From Streptomyces griseus subsp. griseus (lineage in GTDB: Bacteria > Actinomycetota > Actinomycetes > Streptomycetales > Streptomycetaceae), in assembly GCF_000720255.1 (NCBI RefSeq), contig NZ_JOJE01000003.1:433151-497150 (forward strand): DNA of 64,000 bases. The letters are read 5' to 3'. Positions 45,173 to 55,819 of the stretch are shown here, in pieces. The notes below the pieces were generated by a model, which saw nothing but the letters and a program-made list of their open reading frames with translations, was not told the DNA's origin and made no database searches. Position numbers and translations under genes: made by a program. How positions within the stretch are numbered: position 1 is the first letter of the stretch; each line of letters opens with the position of its first letter.

Positions 45173-45603
45173 CCGCACCAAAGGCGACCGGCCACAGCGC
45201 GACCAACACGGGCGAGCTGAACTGGCTTCTCGACGACCTCGTCGACCGCGTCGCCAGCATCCGCAAGGCCCTCGTGCTCTCCGGCGACGGCCTGCCGACC
45301 GGGGTGTCCAGGGACCTGACCAGGGAGGACAGCGAGCACCTCGCCGCCGTCGCCTCCGGCTTCCACAGCCTCGCCAAGGGCGTGGGACGCCACTTCGAGG
45401 CGGGCAACGTCCGGCAGACCGTGGTCGAACTCGACGAGGCCTTCCTCTTCGTGACGGCCGCCGGTGACGGCAGTTGCCTCGCCGTCCTGGCCGACGCCGA
45501 CTCGGATGTCGGCCAGGTGGCGTACGAGATGACCCTCCTGGTCAAGCGGGTCGGCGTACATCTGGCTGCCGCCCCGCGTACCGATCTGCCCTCGGGCGGG
45601 TAG
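45169..45603 (+). CDS. cvnB: CvnB: roadblock/LC7-domain protein
   Basis: A 144-residue roadblock/LC7 domain protein: LNWLLDDLVDRVASIRKALV, LSGDGLPTGVSRDLTRED, and 'VAYEMTLLVKRVGVHLAAAP'. In conservons CvnB acts as a GTPase-regulating partner of CvnD, analogous to MglB in myxobacteria. It overlaps cvnA by four bases and precedes cvnC by nine, so the three are tightly coupled. Confidence 0.93.
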   Translation: MTAPKATGHSATNTGELNWLLDDLVDRVASIRKALVLSGDGLPTGVSRDLTREDSEHLAAVASGFHSLAKGVGRHFEAGNVRQTVVELDEAFLFVTAAGDGSCLAVLADADSDVGQVAYEMTLLVKRVGVHLAAAPRTDLPSGG

Positions 45604-45612
45604 TGGGATGGC

Positions 45613-46008
45613 ATGAGCGCAGACGGTCAGGGAAGAAGTCACTGGTTCGACGACGAAGCCGGACCGGTCGTCCGCCCGTACGCCATGACGCGCGGCCGCA
45701 CCACCAGTGCGGGCCAGCACCGCCTCGACTTGATCGCGGTGGTCGTCGCGGAACCTCATGTGGACGATCCGGAGGCCGACCCCAGCCTGTCCCCGGAACA
45801 CGTGGACATCGTCGACCTGTGCCGTGACACTCCGCAGTCGGTCGCCGAACTGGCGGCCGACCTCAACCTGCCCATCGGCGTGGTACGGGTCCTCGTCGGG
45901 GACCTCGTGGACGCGGAACTCGTCCATGTGAACCGGCCCGTGCCCCCTGCCGAACTGCCGGACGAGAGTATTCTGCGCGACGTGATCAACGGCCTGCGAG
46001 CGCTGTGA
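45613..46008 (+). CDS. cvnC: CvnC: DUF742 protein
   Basis: A 131-residue DUF742 protein: MSADGQGRSHWFDDEAGPVV, RPYAMTRGRTTSAGQHRLDL, then a winged-helix-like CRDTPQSVAELAADLNLPIG, VVRVLVGDLVDAELVHVNRP. It is the third conservon member, with unknown biochemical role, probably a DNA- or protein-binding adaptor. The next gene in line is not cvnD but a large hydantoinase-type gene 24 bases downstream, which then runs into cvnD. Confidence 0.93.
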   Translation: MSADGQGRSHWFDDEAGPVVRPYAMTRGRTTSAGQHRLDLIAVVVAEPHVDDPEADPSLSPEHVDIVDLCRDTPQSVAELAADLNLPIGVVRVLVGDLVDAELVHVNRPVPPAELPDESILRDVINGLRAL

Positions 46009-46032
46009 GCGGCGCGGAAGCGGGGTGAGGAC

Positions 46033-49000
46033 GTGACGGGCTGGCAGTTCTGGGTCGACAGGGGTGGCACCTTCACCGACATCGTCGCGCGGCGCCCGGA
46101 CGGCCGGCTCCTGACGCACAAGCTGTTGTCGGAGAACCCGGCGCGGTACGCCGACGCGGCGGTCGCGGGAGTACACGCACTCCTGGACGGCTCCTCCGAG
46201 CCCGTCGACGTGGTGCGGATGGGCACCACCGTCGCCACCAACGCCCTCCTGGAGCGCAAGGGCGAGCGGACCGTGCTGGTCGTCACCCGCGGTTTCCGCG
46301 ACGCCCTGCGCATCGCCTACCAGAACCGGCCCCACATCTTCGCCCGCCGCATCGACCTCCCCGAACTGCTCCACGAACGGGTCGTCGAGGTCGACGAGCG
46401 CATCGCCGCCGACGGCACCGTCCTGCGTCCACCGGACCTGGACGCCCTCGCCGGCCCCCTCGAAGACGCCTACGACGCCGGCATCCGCGCCGTCGCCGTG
46501 GTCTGTCTCCACAGCCACCTCCACCCCGCCCACGAGAAGGCCGTCGGCGCGCTGGCCGCCCGGATCGGCTTCCCGCAGATCTCGCTGTCCAGCGAGGTCA
46601 GCCCGCTGATGAAGCTCGTCCCGCGCGGGGACACCGCAGTCGTCGATGCCTACCTCTCGCCCGTGCTGCGCCGCTACGTCCAGCACGTCGCCGACGAGCT
46701 CGAAGGCGTACGGCTGATGTTCATGCAGTCCAACGGCGGACTCACGGAAGCCGGGCAGTTCCGCGGCAAGGACGCCATCCTGTCCGGGCCCGCGGGCGGC
46801 ATCGTCGGCATGGCCCGCATGTCGCAGCTCGCCGGCTTCGACCGCGTCATCGGCTTCGACATGGGCGGAACCTCCACCGACGTCTCCCATTTCGCGGGTG
46901 AGTACGAACGCGTCTTCACCACGCGGATCGCGGGAGTCCGGCTGCGCGCGCCCATGTTGGACATCCACACCGTCGCGGCCGGAGGAGGCTCCGTCCTCCA
47001 TTTCGACGGCTCCCGTTACCGGGTGGGGCCGGACTCGGCGGGCGCGGACCCGGGCCCCGCCTGCTACCGCGGCGGCGGCCCGCTCGCCGTCACCGACGCC
47101 AACGTCATGCTCGGGCGGATCCAGCCCGCGCATTTCCCCAAGGTCTTCGGCCCCGACGGCGATCAGCGCCTCGACGAGGGACTCGTCCGCGACCGCTTCA
47201 CCGCCCTGGCGCGCGAGATCCGCGACCGCACGGGCGACGACCGCACCCCCGAGCAGGTCGCCGAGGGCTTTCTCCAGATCGCGGTGGCCAACATCGCCAA
47301 CGCCGTGAAACGCATCTCCGTGCAGAAGGGGCACGACGTCACTCGCTACGCCCTCACCACCTTCGGCGGAGCCGGAGGCCAGCACGCCTGCATGGTCGCC
47401 GACTCGCTCGGCATCCGCACCGTCCTCGTGCCGCCCATGGCCGGTGTCCTCTCCGCCCTCGGCATCGGCCTCGCCGACACCACGGCCATGCGCGAACAGT
47501 CCGTGGAGGCACCCCTCGAGCCCGCCACGATGCCCGCCGTCCTCAAGACGGCCGACGACCTCGAGGCCGCGGCCCGCGCCGAGCTCCTCGCCGAGGACGT
47601 CCCAGGGGGCTCCGTCCACGTCACCCGCCGCGCCCAGCTGCGCTACGACGGCACCGACACCACCCTCACCGTCGAGCTGACCGAGCCCGACCCGATGAGG
47701 CACGCCTTCGAAGAACGTCATCGCGCCACGTACTCCTTCACGCTCGACCGCCCGATCGTCGTCGAAGCGCTCTCCGTGGAAGCCACCGGCATCACCCCAA
47801 CCCCCGATCTCTCCGCCCTCGCCCCGTACGAAGGCCACTTCGCCACGCCCGGAACCGTCCACCTGCACACGGGCGGCGCCTGGCGCGACGTACCCCTCCA
47901 CCGCCGCGAGGAACTGCCTCCCGGCGAGACCGTCACCGGACCCGCGATCATCACCGAGGCCAGTGCGACGACCGTCGTCGACGACGGCTGGCAGGCCGCG
48001 GCGACCGACGACGGGCATCTGGTCATGGAACGCGCGGCGATCACGGAGAGTTCCGGTCTCGACACACAAGCCGACCCGGTTCTGCTTGAGGTCTTCAACA
48101 ACCTCTTCATGTCGATCGCCGAGCAGATGGGTGCCCGACTGGAGTCCACCGCCCAGTCCGTCAACATCAAGGAACGGCTGGACTTCTCCTGCGCCCTCTT
48201 CGACCCCGACGGAAACCTGGTGGCCAACGCCCCGCACATCCCCGTCCACCTGGGCTCGATGGGCACGACCGTCAAAGAGGTCATCCGGCGCCGAAGTACC
48301 GGAATGCGGCCCGGGGACACCTACGCGGTCAACGACCCGTACCACGGCGGCACCCACCTCCCGGACGTCACCGTCATCACCCCCGTGTTCGAGACGCACA
48401 GCCCCACAGCTTCCTCGAACACAAAGAGTCACCGAATCCTCTTCTACGTTGCCTCCCGCGGCCATCACGCCGAGATCGGCGGCATCGCCCCCGGCTCGAT
48501 GCCGGCGAACAGCCGCACCATCGAGGAGGAGGGCGTGCTCTTCGACAACTGGCTGCTCGCCGAGAACGGCCGCCTCCGAGAGCGGGAGACGCTTCGCCTG
48601 CTCAGCGAGGCGCCCCACCCCTCCCGCAACCCCAGGACCAACCTCGCCGACCTGAGGGCTCAGATCGCCGCCAACCAGAAAGGCGTCGACGAGGTCGGCC
48701 GCATGATCCAGAACTTCGGCCTCGATGTCGTCCAGGCCTACATGAAGCACGTCCAGGACAACGCAGAGGAGGCCGTGCGCCGCGTCATCGACGCCCTGGA
48801 CGACGGTGAGTACGCCTACGAGACCGACTCGGGTGCCGTCATCCGCGTACGCGTGCGCGTGGACCGCGAGAACCGGTCGGCGACCGTCGACTTCACCGGC
48901 ACGTCAGCACAGCTGGACACCAACTTCAACGCGCCCTCCGCAGTCGTCAACGCGGCCGTCCTGTACGTCTTCCGCACCCTGGTGGACGACGACATCCCGC

Positions 49001-49677
49001 TCAACGACGGCTGTCTGCGCCCGCTGCGGATCATCGTGCCGGCCGGCTCCCTGCTGGCACCCGAGCCACCCGCCGCCGTCGTCGCAGGCAACGTCGAGAC
49101 CTCGCAGGCGATCACCGGTGCCCTCTACGCGGCGCTCGGCGTCCAGGCCGAGGGATCCGGCACCATGAACAACGTCACCTTCGGCAACCAGAACCACCAG
49201 TACTACGAGACCGTCGCCTCCGGCTCCGGCGCGGGCGACGGCTTCCCCGGCGCGAGCGTCGTCCAGACCCACATGACCAACTCGCGGCTCACCGACCCCG
49301 AAGTCCTGGAGTCGCGACTGCCCGTCCAGCTCGACGAGTTCGCCCTCCGGTGCGGCAGCGGCGGCGATGGACGATGGCGAGGCGGGGACGGAGCGGTCCG
49401 ACGCATCCGATTCCACGAACCCATGACCGTCTCCACGCTCTCCCAGCACCGCAGGGTCCCCCCGTACGGCATGGCGGGCGGTGGGCCCGGCGCCCTGGGG
49501 GCCAACCGTGTGGAACGGGCGGACGGCACCGTGGTCGAACTGCGCGGTAGCGACTCGGCGGACGTCGGCCCCGACGACGTACTCGTCATCGAAACCCCCG
49601 GCGGCGGAGGCTATGGCCCACCGCCGCACGACCCCCATCAAGCAGGAGAACAGATCGATGATCTTCGGGCGTTCTGA
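46033..49677 (+). CDS. Hydantoinase A/B fusion, 5-oxoprolinase (OPLAH)-type, inside the conservon
   Basis: A 1214-residue fused hydantoinase/5-oxoprolinase. The HyuA half (about 1-690) starts [20 protein letters not shown], then [40 protein letters not shown], and [20 protein letters not shown]. The HyuB half (about 690-1205) has [20 protein letters not shown] and [20 protein letters not shown]. The fused length equals the eukaryotic-type ATP-dependent 5-oxoprolinase. GTG 46033 follows GGGGTGAGG. It splits the conservon: it lies between cvnC and cvnD, overlapping cvnD by 20 bases. Substrate (5-oxoproline or a hydantoin) is not certain. Confidence 0.92.
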   Translation: MTGWQFWVDRGGTFTDIVARRPDGRLLTHKLLSENPARYADAAVAGVHALLDGSSEPVDVVRMGTTVATNALLERKGERTVLVVTRGFRDALRIAYQNRPHIFARRIDLPELLHERVVEVDERIAADGTVLRPPDLDALAGPLEDAYDAGIRAVAVVCLHSHLHPAHEKAVGALAARIGFPQISLSSEVSPLMKLVPRGDTAVVDAYLSPVLRRYVQHVADELEGVRLMFMQSNGGLTEAGQFRGKDAILSGPAGGIVGMARMSQLAGFDRVIGFDMGGTSTDVSHFAGEYERVFTTRIAGVRLRAPMLDIHTVAAGGGSVLHFDGSRYRVGPDSAGADPGPACYRGGGPLAVTDANVMLGRIQPAHFPKVFGPDGDQRLDEGLVRDRFTALAREIRDRTGDDRTPEQVAEGFLQIAVANIANAVKRISVQKGHDVTRYALTTFGGAGGQHACMVADSLGIRTVLVPPMAGVLSALGIGLADTTAMREQSVEAPLEPATMPAVLKTADDLEAAARAELLAEDVPGGSVHVTRRAQLRYDGTDTTLTVELTEPDPMRHAFEERHRATYSFTLDRPIVVEALSVEATGITPTPDLSALAPYEGHFATPGTVHLHTGGAWRDVPLHRREELPPGETVTGPAIITEASATTVVDDGWQAAATDDGHLVMERAAITESSGLDTQADPVLLEVFNNLFMSIAEQMGARLESTAQSVNIKERLDFSCALFDPDGNLVANAPHIPVHLGSMGTTVKEVIRRRSTGMRPGDTYAVNDPYHGGTHLPDVTVITPVFETHSPTASSNTKSHRILFYVASRGHHAEIGGIAPGSMPANSRTIEEEGVLFDNWLLAENGRLRERETLRLLSEAPHPSRNPRTNLADLRAQIAANQKGVDEVGRMIQNFGLDVVQAYMKHVQDNAEEAVRRVIDALDDGEYAYETDSGAVIRVRVRVDRENRSATVDFTGTSAQLDTNFNAPSAVVNAAVLYVFRTLVDDDIPLNDGCLRPLRIIVPAGSLLAPEPPAAVVAGNVETSQAITGALYAALGVQAEGSGTMNNVTFGNQNHQYYETVASGSGAGDGFPGASVVQTHMTNSRLTDPEVLESRLPVQLDEFALRCGSGGDGRWRGGDGAVRRIRFHEPMTVSTLSQHRRVPPYGMAGGGPGALGANRVERADGTVVELRGSDSADVGPDDVLVIETPGGGGYGPPPHDPHQAGEQIDDLRAF

Positions 49678-50263
49678 GCGCGGCAAGCCTCCGGTCGAGC
49701 CCGTCACGCTCAAGATCCTGGTGGCCGGCGGATTCGGAGTGGGCAAGACCACCCTCGTCGGCGCGGTCAGCGAGATCAGACCGCTGCGCACCGAGGAGTA
49801 CCTCACCGAGGCCGGCCGCCCGGTCGACGACACCAGCGGCGTGGAGGGCAAGCACACCACCACCGTCGCCATGGACTTCGGTCGCATCACGCTGCGCGAG
49901 GACCTGGTGCTGTACCTCTTCGGAACCCCCGGCCAGGAGCGCTTCTGGTTCATGTGGGACGAACTCTCCGAGGGAGCGCTCGGCGCCGTCGTGCTCGCGG
50001 ACACCCGCCGCCTGGAGGACTGCTTCGCCGCGGTCGACTACTTCGAGCGGCGCTCCATACCCTTCGTCATCGGCGTCAACTGCTTCGAGGGCGCCGCCCA
50101 TTACCCGGCGGGGGACATCCGCCAGGCACTCGACCTGGACGACGACGTACCGCTCCTGCTGTGCGACGCCCGCGACCGTGAGTCGGTCAAGGACGTGCTC
50201 ATCGGCGTCGTCGAGCACGCGATGGAATATGGGGCCGAGCGCCGTCAGAGCGTCACGAGCTGA
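49658..50263 (+). CDS. cvnD: CvnD: small Ras-like GTPase
   Basis: A 201-residue GTPase of the MglA/CvnD type: Walker [19 protein letters not shown], switch [21 protein letters not shown]3 [16 protein letters not shown], and a base-recognition region around '[10 protein letters not shown]'. It is the fourth conservon member and works with CvnB. The ATG at 49658 with AGGAG upstream lies inside the end of the hydantoinase gene, so they are co-translated. A strong hairpin follows the stop. Confidence 0.94.
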   Translation: MIFGRSERGKPPVEPVTLKILVAGGFGVGKTTLVGAVSEIRPLRTEEYLTEAGRPVDDTSGVEGKHTTTVAMDFGRITLREDLVLYLFGTPGQERFWFMWDELSEGALGAVVLADTRRLEDCFAAVDYFERRSIPFVIGVNCFEGAAHYPAGDIRQALDLDDDVPLLLCDARDRESVKDVLIGVVEHAMEYGAERRQSVTS

Positions 50264-50290
50264 GCCGACGTGCCGGCACAACCACACGGC

Positions 50291-50327
50291 CGCGGCCCGT
50301 ACCCCGACGACCGGGGTACGGGCCGCG
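50291..50327. terminator. Strong bidirectional terminator between cvnD and glpK
   Basis: A 16-bp perfect stem (CGCGGCCCGTACCCCG and complement) with loop ACGAC, in the 89-base gap between convergent genes. Confidence 0.85.
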
Positions 50328-50352
50328 TCCCGGAAACGACCCGCGCGCGTGT

Positions 50353-51873
<1,521 letters not shown>

Positions 51874-51875
51874 GG

Positions 51876-52074
51876 CTACCCCTTGGCTGAGTCAGATGGC
51901 TGCGTTGTGGATTTCGGAATCGGCAGGAAGGTGTGCACGATGCCCATGCCCGCGACGTGTCGGTTGTCGCCGACCGGCGCCGGAGTGGGCAGCACCGGGA
52001 ACCGCGAGCACACCGAAGCGGAACAGGATCGCTGTTCCGATCGACTCGCCGACGCGAATGTCTCCGTTGCTCAT
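51876..52074 (-). pseudogene. Collapsed glpF (glycerol uptake facilitator) remnant
   Basis: From ATG 52074, with an intact AAGGAG ribosome site, the frame reads MSNGDIRVGESIGTAILFRF, close to the usual Streptomyces GlpF start (xSxxDIFIGETIGTAILILLG). It then turns into unrelated residues and ends after about 60 codons. A different frame (51876-51953) carries [20 protein letters not shown] and stops at TAG 51876-51878, three bases before glpK, in the position of a GlpF C-terminus. Together this looks like a glpF gene with most of its interior lost. The N-terminal match is better than the C-terminal one. Confidence 0.55.
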
Positions 52075-52678
52075 GGCGGCTCCTTCGCCCCGACCCGGGG
52101 CAATCGGCCCGATTCCTCGTGCAGGGTGCGTTTTCCATGGCGACTTCAGCCGAAGGCAGGGTTCCTCGCATCCCGCCCGGCGTCCGTGACGAGCGTGCCG
52201 TCGCATCCGCAATTCGCCCGTGGGAGACGGGCCCGAAAGCAGAGGGCCCGTGCGGCGCAGTGGCGGAATGCGCCGAATCTGGATGGCGATTCCACTGACA
52301 CCGGGAGCGTTCGACATCGGCGCGCCCAAAGGGCGTCAAGGTCGCCGACACCAACGGTCGAGAGGCAGAGGACGGACGCTTTTTTCTCAGATTCGCACAG
52401 ACGGCGGCGGGGCGCCTGCCGAGCATGAGGCCGCCGATACGAGGGCCTTTCCGGTGATCGTTCGAGTCTGTGACGGGGTGCCGGGCCTGGGCAGCGACTT
52501 CCAGGCCTGCTTCAGGGGCGCCAGACAAGCCTCCGCCTATCGGTGGTCCGCGACGCTGCCGGGGGCGCACGGAACACTGGCGTGGACAACATGACGTCCG
52601 CCGGCCGCCCGGGCGCAGTTCGCGGGATGTTCACGCACCACTCTCGCTCAGTCACACAGCGTAGGTCCGCCGTCGGCC
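52075..52678. other. 604-bp non-coding region upstream of the glpF remnant
   Basis: Base composition is somewhat less GC-biased than in the neighbouring genes, with a T-run (CTTTTTTCTC) near 52379. Frames on both strands are short and lack domains. It should hold the old glycerol-operon promoter and any regulator (GylR/IclR-type) site; I cannot point to one. Confidence 0.45.
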
Positions 52679-53869
52679 TCATCGCACGGCGATCACCGCC
52701 GACCCGTGCCCGAAGAGCCCCTGGTTCGCCGTGATGCCCACCCGCGCGCCCGCCACCTGTCGGTCGCCGGCGGTGCCCCGCAACTGCCAGGTCACCTCGC
52801 AGACCTGAGCGATCGCCTGCGCCGGCACCGCCTCCCCGAAGGATGCCAGTCCGCCGCTCATGTTCACGGGTATGCGGCCTCCCGGCGCCGTAGCGCCGTC
52901 CCGCAGGAGCTTCGCGCCTTCGCCCTCACCGCACAGCCCCAGATCCTCGTACCACTGCAGCTCCAGGGCGGTGGACAGGTCGTAGACCTCCGCCAGGGAC
53001 AGGTCCTCGGGCCCGATGCCGGCCTCCTCGTAGGCGACCCGCGCGATGGAGGCCCGGAACGTCTCGGGGGCGGGCTCCACCGCCACCGCGGAGTCCGTCG
53101 CCAGGTCCGGCAGGTCGAGCACCGTGTTGGGGTAGCGCGGCGTCACGGTGGACACCGCGCGGATCCGCACGGGATCGGCCGCGCCGTGCCGGCGGGCGAA
53201 CTCCATGCCGGTAAGGACCAGCGCCGCGCCGCCGTCCGAAGTCGCGCAGATGTCGAGGAGCCGCAGCGGATCGGCGACCACCGCCGAGGCGGCGACCTCC
53301 TCGGCGGTCACCCGCGCGCGGTAACGCGCGTACCTGTTCAGCGCCCCCATGGCGGAGTTCTTCACCTTCACTTGGGCGAAGTCCTCCGGAGTGTCCCCGT
53401 GGACCGCCATACGCCGGCGCGCGTACAGCCCGAAATACGCCGGATTGGTCGCCCCGAGCACTCGGAAGCGCAGCCAGTCGGGATCGTCGGGCCGGTCCCC
53501 GCCCGCCGGCCTGAAGAACCCCTTGGGCGCGGCGTCCGCGCCCACCACCAGCACCACGTCTGCCAGGCCCGCGAGGATCTGCGCCCGCGCTGTGTTGATC
53601 GCCTGTGCGCCCGAAGCGCACGCCGCGTAGACACTCGCGACGCGAGCTCCCTGCCAGCCCAGCGCCTTCGCGAATGTCGCCCCGGCCACATACCCGGGGT
53701 AGCCGCCGCGAACGGTGTCCGCGCCGACGACCGAGTCGACGTCCCGCCAGTCCAGGCCGGCGTCGGCGAGCGCCGCGCGGGCCGCCGCCACTCCGTACTC
53801 GACGAAACCGCGTCCCCATTTGCCCCAGGGATGCATGCCCGCGCCGAGCACCGCCACCTCACCTGTCAT
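52679..53869 (-). CDS. Thiolase-like protein (lipid-transfer/ acetyl-CoA acetyltransferase family)
   Basis: A 396-residue thiolase-fold protein: EVAVLGAGMHPWGKWGRGFV, the reactive-Cys region VYAACASGAQAINTARAQIL, and 'GGLASFGEAVPAQAIAQVCE', then 'VGITANQGLFGHGSAVIAVR'. This is the sterol-carrier/lipid-transfer-type thiolase group that pairs with a DUF35 OB-fold protein. Start ATG 53869 overlaps the OB-fold gene (ATGA). The pair acts as a complex in acyl-CoA (possibly steroid or branched-chain) degradation in related bacteria; the substrate here is unknown. Confidence 0.9.
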   Translation of the reverse strand: MTGEVAVLGAGMHPWGKWGRGFVEYGVAAARAALADAGLDWRDVDSVVGADTVRGGYPGYVAGATFAKALGWQGARVASVYAACASGAQAINTARAQILAGLADVVLVVGADAAPKGFFRPAGGDRPDDPDWLRFRVLGATNPAYFGLYARRRMAVHGDTPEDFAQVKVKNSAMGALNRYARYRARVTAEEVAASAVVADPLRLLDICATSDGGAALVLTGMEFARRHGAADPVRIRAVSTVTPRYPNTVLDLPDLATDSAVAVEPAPETFRASIARVAYEEAGIGPEDLSLAEVYDLSTALELQWYEDLGLCGEGEGAKLLRDGATAPGGRIPVNMSGGLASFGEAVPAQAIAQVCEVTWQLRGTAGDRQVAGARVGITANQGLFGHGSAVIAVR

Positions 53870-54309
53870 GCCTCCACCCCCGTCGGCCGCCACTGCCAGG
53901 TCGTCCAGACCGTCTCCGCGTCCTCGAAGAGCACGCCGGGGACGGCCTCCACCTGCATGCCCACCGCCAGACCGGCGACGGTGACCCCGGGAACCGCCTG
54001 TCCCAGCACCACGATCCGCTCGGACTCCAGCTCCACAGCGATCAACGCGTACGGCTCCCAAGGAAGTTCCGGATTGGTCACATAGGGTGACGGAGGGCGA
54101 TACCGGCTGTCCGTGTACGACCAGACACGCCCGTGCCGGGAGAGAGGTACCTCCTCCAGAGCGCCGCCCGGGCACCCGGGGTTGCGGCAGTGCACCTCCT
54201 CGCGCGGGAAGAACACCGAGGCGCAGGCCGAGCAGCGGGTACCGAGGAGCCTGAAGTCGTCCCCGTCGCCGGCGAACCATCCGGTGACCACGGGTTTGCG
54301 AATCCGCAC
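53866..54309 (-). CDS. DUF35 Zn-ribbon/OB-fold protein
   Basis: A 147-residue partner of the thiolase. N-terminal rubredoxin-like zinc ribbon: CSACASVFFPREEVHCRNPGC. C-terminal OB-fold: VPLSRHGRVWSYTDSRYRPP, PYALIAVELESERIVVLGQA. DUF35 proteins dock to thiolases as acyl-CoA-binding partners. Start GTG 54309 has AGGAGG with seven-base spacing (TTG 54312 is possible). Four-base overlap with the thiolase gene. Confidence 0.9.
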   Translation of the reverse strand: MRIRKPVVTGWFAGDGDDFRLLGTRCSACASVFFPREEVHCRNPGCPGGALEEVPLSRHGRVWSYTDSRYRPPSPYVTNPELPWEPYALIAVELESERIVVLGQAVPGVTVAGLAVGMQVEAVPGVLFEDAETVWTTWQWRPTGVEA

Positions 54310-54405
54310 CAAAGCACCTCCTGAAAAGCGGAAACTGACGATGCGTCAGAACTGCTCCACGACAGAAGTGTGCCACCGGCCCAGGAAATTGGGCAGGCAG
54401 GAGAC

Positions 54406-55215
54406 ATGACACGACGCTTTCGCGCAGCACGCGGTCTGATCACCGCCCTCACCGCCCTGCTGGCGATGACGGCGACCTCCACCACCGCCCGGGCCACGAC
54501 CGACCCCAAGGCGCCCCGAGGCTTCGTGGCCCTGAGAACCGTCGACCCGACGATCCTCCAGGAGATGCGCTACTTCACCCCGCACAACTTCGTGGGGGAG
54601 CGCATCGACGGCTACCGGCAACCCCTCTGCTTCCTTACCCGCCCCGCCGCCGAAGCACTTCACCAGGCGCAGACGCGGTTGACGCACAAGGGCTTCACCC
54701 TCAAGGTCTACGACTGCTACCGGCCGCAGCGCGCCGTGAACCACTTCGTCCGCTGGGCGGAGAACCTCGACGACCAGGCCATGAAGCCCGAGTTCTACCC
54801 GAACGTCGACAAGAGCCGGCTGTTCGACGACGGATACATCGCCGAGAAGTCCGGACACAGCCGCGGCTCGACCCTTGACCTCACCATCGTGAAACTCCCC
54901 GCCCGGCCCACCCGGCCCTACGTTCCCGGCGAACCCCTGGTGCCCTGCTACGCACCCCGGGACCAGCGCTTCCCCGACAACTCCGTCGACATGGGCACCG
55001 GTTTCGACTGCTTCGACACCCTCGCCCACACCCTCGATCCGCGCATCCAGGGACAGCAACGCGCCAACCGGTTGCTCCTCAGGACCACCCTGGAGGGGCT
55101 CGGCTTCGTGAACCTCGCCGAGGAGTGGTGGCACTACACCTTCAAACCGGAGCCGTACCCGGACACCTACTTCGACTTCCCCGTGGCCTACTCATCCCTC
55201 CCCAAGCTCCCCTGA
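54406..55215 (+). CDS. Secreted D-alanyl-D-alanine dipeptidase (VanX-type)
   Basis: A 269-residue exported zinc dipeptidase of the M15D/VanX family. The signal is MTRRFRAARGLITALTALLA to about residue 30. Zinc ligands His151 and Asp158 lie in SGHSRGSTLDLTI; the catalytic Glu240 and third ligand His243 are in EEWWHYTF. YDCYRPQRAVNHF is the family's conserved block. It may act in peptidoglycan turnover outside the cell; it is not next to vanH/vanA, so it is not evidence of glycopeptide resistance. The start ATG 54406 follows GCAGGAG. Confidence 0.92.
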   Translation: MTRRFRAARGLITALTALLAMTATSTTARATTDPKAPRGFVALRTVDPTILQEMRYFTPHNFVGERIDGYRQPLCFLTRPAAEALHQAQTRLTHKGFTLKVYDCYRPQRAVNHFVRWAENLDDQAMKPEFYPNVDKSRLFDDGYIAEKSGHSRGSTLDLTIVKLPARPTRPYVPGEPLVPCYAPRDQRFPDNSVDMGTGFDCFDTLAHTLDPRIQGQQRANRLLLRTTLEGLGFVNLAEEWWHYTFKPEPYPDTYFDFPVAYSSLPKLP

Positions 55216-55283
55216 CCTGCGAAGAAACGTCATTCGGCCGCCTGAGCGAAACGCCCTCCCCGTGATCGGATACAGTCCGCCGC

Positions 55284-55817
55284 GTGTCCGAAACTCAGCA
55301 CTCCACCCCCAACTCCGCAGCGGGCTCCCACTGTTCCAGCTGCGGCGCGCCCTACGGAGAGGGCGTCTCCGGCTGGCCCCGCACCTGCCCGGCCTGCCAC
55401 ACCGTGGCCTACCGCAACCCGCTGCCCGTGGCGGTCGCACTCCAGCCCGTGTACGACACACAGGGCACCGCCCTCGTCGTCATCACCCGAACCATCGCGC
55501 CCGCGCGCGGGGGCATCGCTCTGCCCGGCGGCTTCATCGACGACCGCGAGGACTGGCGGCACGCGGTCGTCCGCGAACTGAACGAGGAGACCGGCATCGA
55601 CGCCGCGAGCCGGGACGTGCGGCTCGTCGACGCCATGAGCTCCCCCGACGGCCACCTCCTGTTGTTCGGCCTCCTGCCGGAACGCCCCGCAGCGGGCCTT
55701 CCCACCTCGACGGCCACCGGCGAGACGGAGGGCTGGCACCTGCTCCGCAGGCCGGAGGAGCTCGCCTTCCCTCTGCACACCGTGGCCGTACGCGCGTGGT
55801 TCGAGGGACGGTACTGA
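55284..55817 (+). CDS. NUDIX hydrolase with zinc ribbon
   Basis: A 177-residue NUDIX protein. An N-terminal zinc ribbon (HCSSCGAPYG, TCPACHTVAY) precedes the NUDIX box GGFIDDREDWRHAVVREL followed by NEETGI, which has all consensus residues (G-x5-E-x7-RE-L-x-EE-x-G-I). It hydrolyses a nucleoside-diphosphate-linked compound of unknown identity. GTG 55284 sits seven bases after a TACAGT hexamer (55271-55276), so the message may be leaderless. Convergent with the GH31 gene, two bases apart. Confidence 0.92.
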   Translation: MSETQHSTPNSAAGSHCSSCGAPYGEGVSGWPRTCPACHTVAYRNPLPVAVALQPVYDTQGTALVVITRTIAPARGGIALPGGFIDDREDWRHAVVRELNEETGIDAASRDVRLVDAMSSPDGHLLLFGLLPERPAAGLPTSTATGETEGWHLLRRPEELAFPLHTVAVRAWFEGRY

Positions 55818-55819
55818 GC

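Noticed and set aside
44917..48750. Minus-strand 1277-residue open frame across cvnA to the hydantoinase gene
   Set aside because: Antisense to four well-supported genes; Gly/Val/Asp/Arg-rich composition is what GC-rich third positions give, with no domain.
54406..55215. VanX-type gene as a sign of vancomycin resistance
   Set aside because: No vanH or vanA homologue is adjacent, and the product has an export signal, unlike cytoplasmic VanX of resistance operons.
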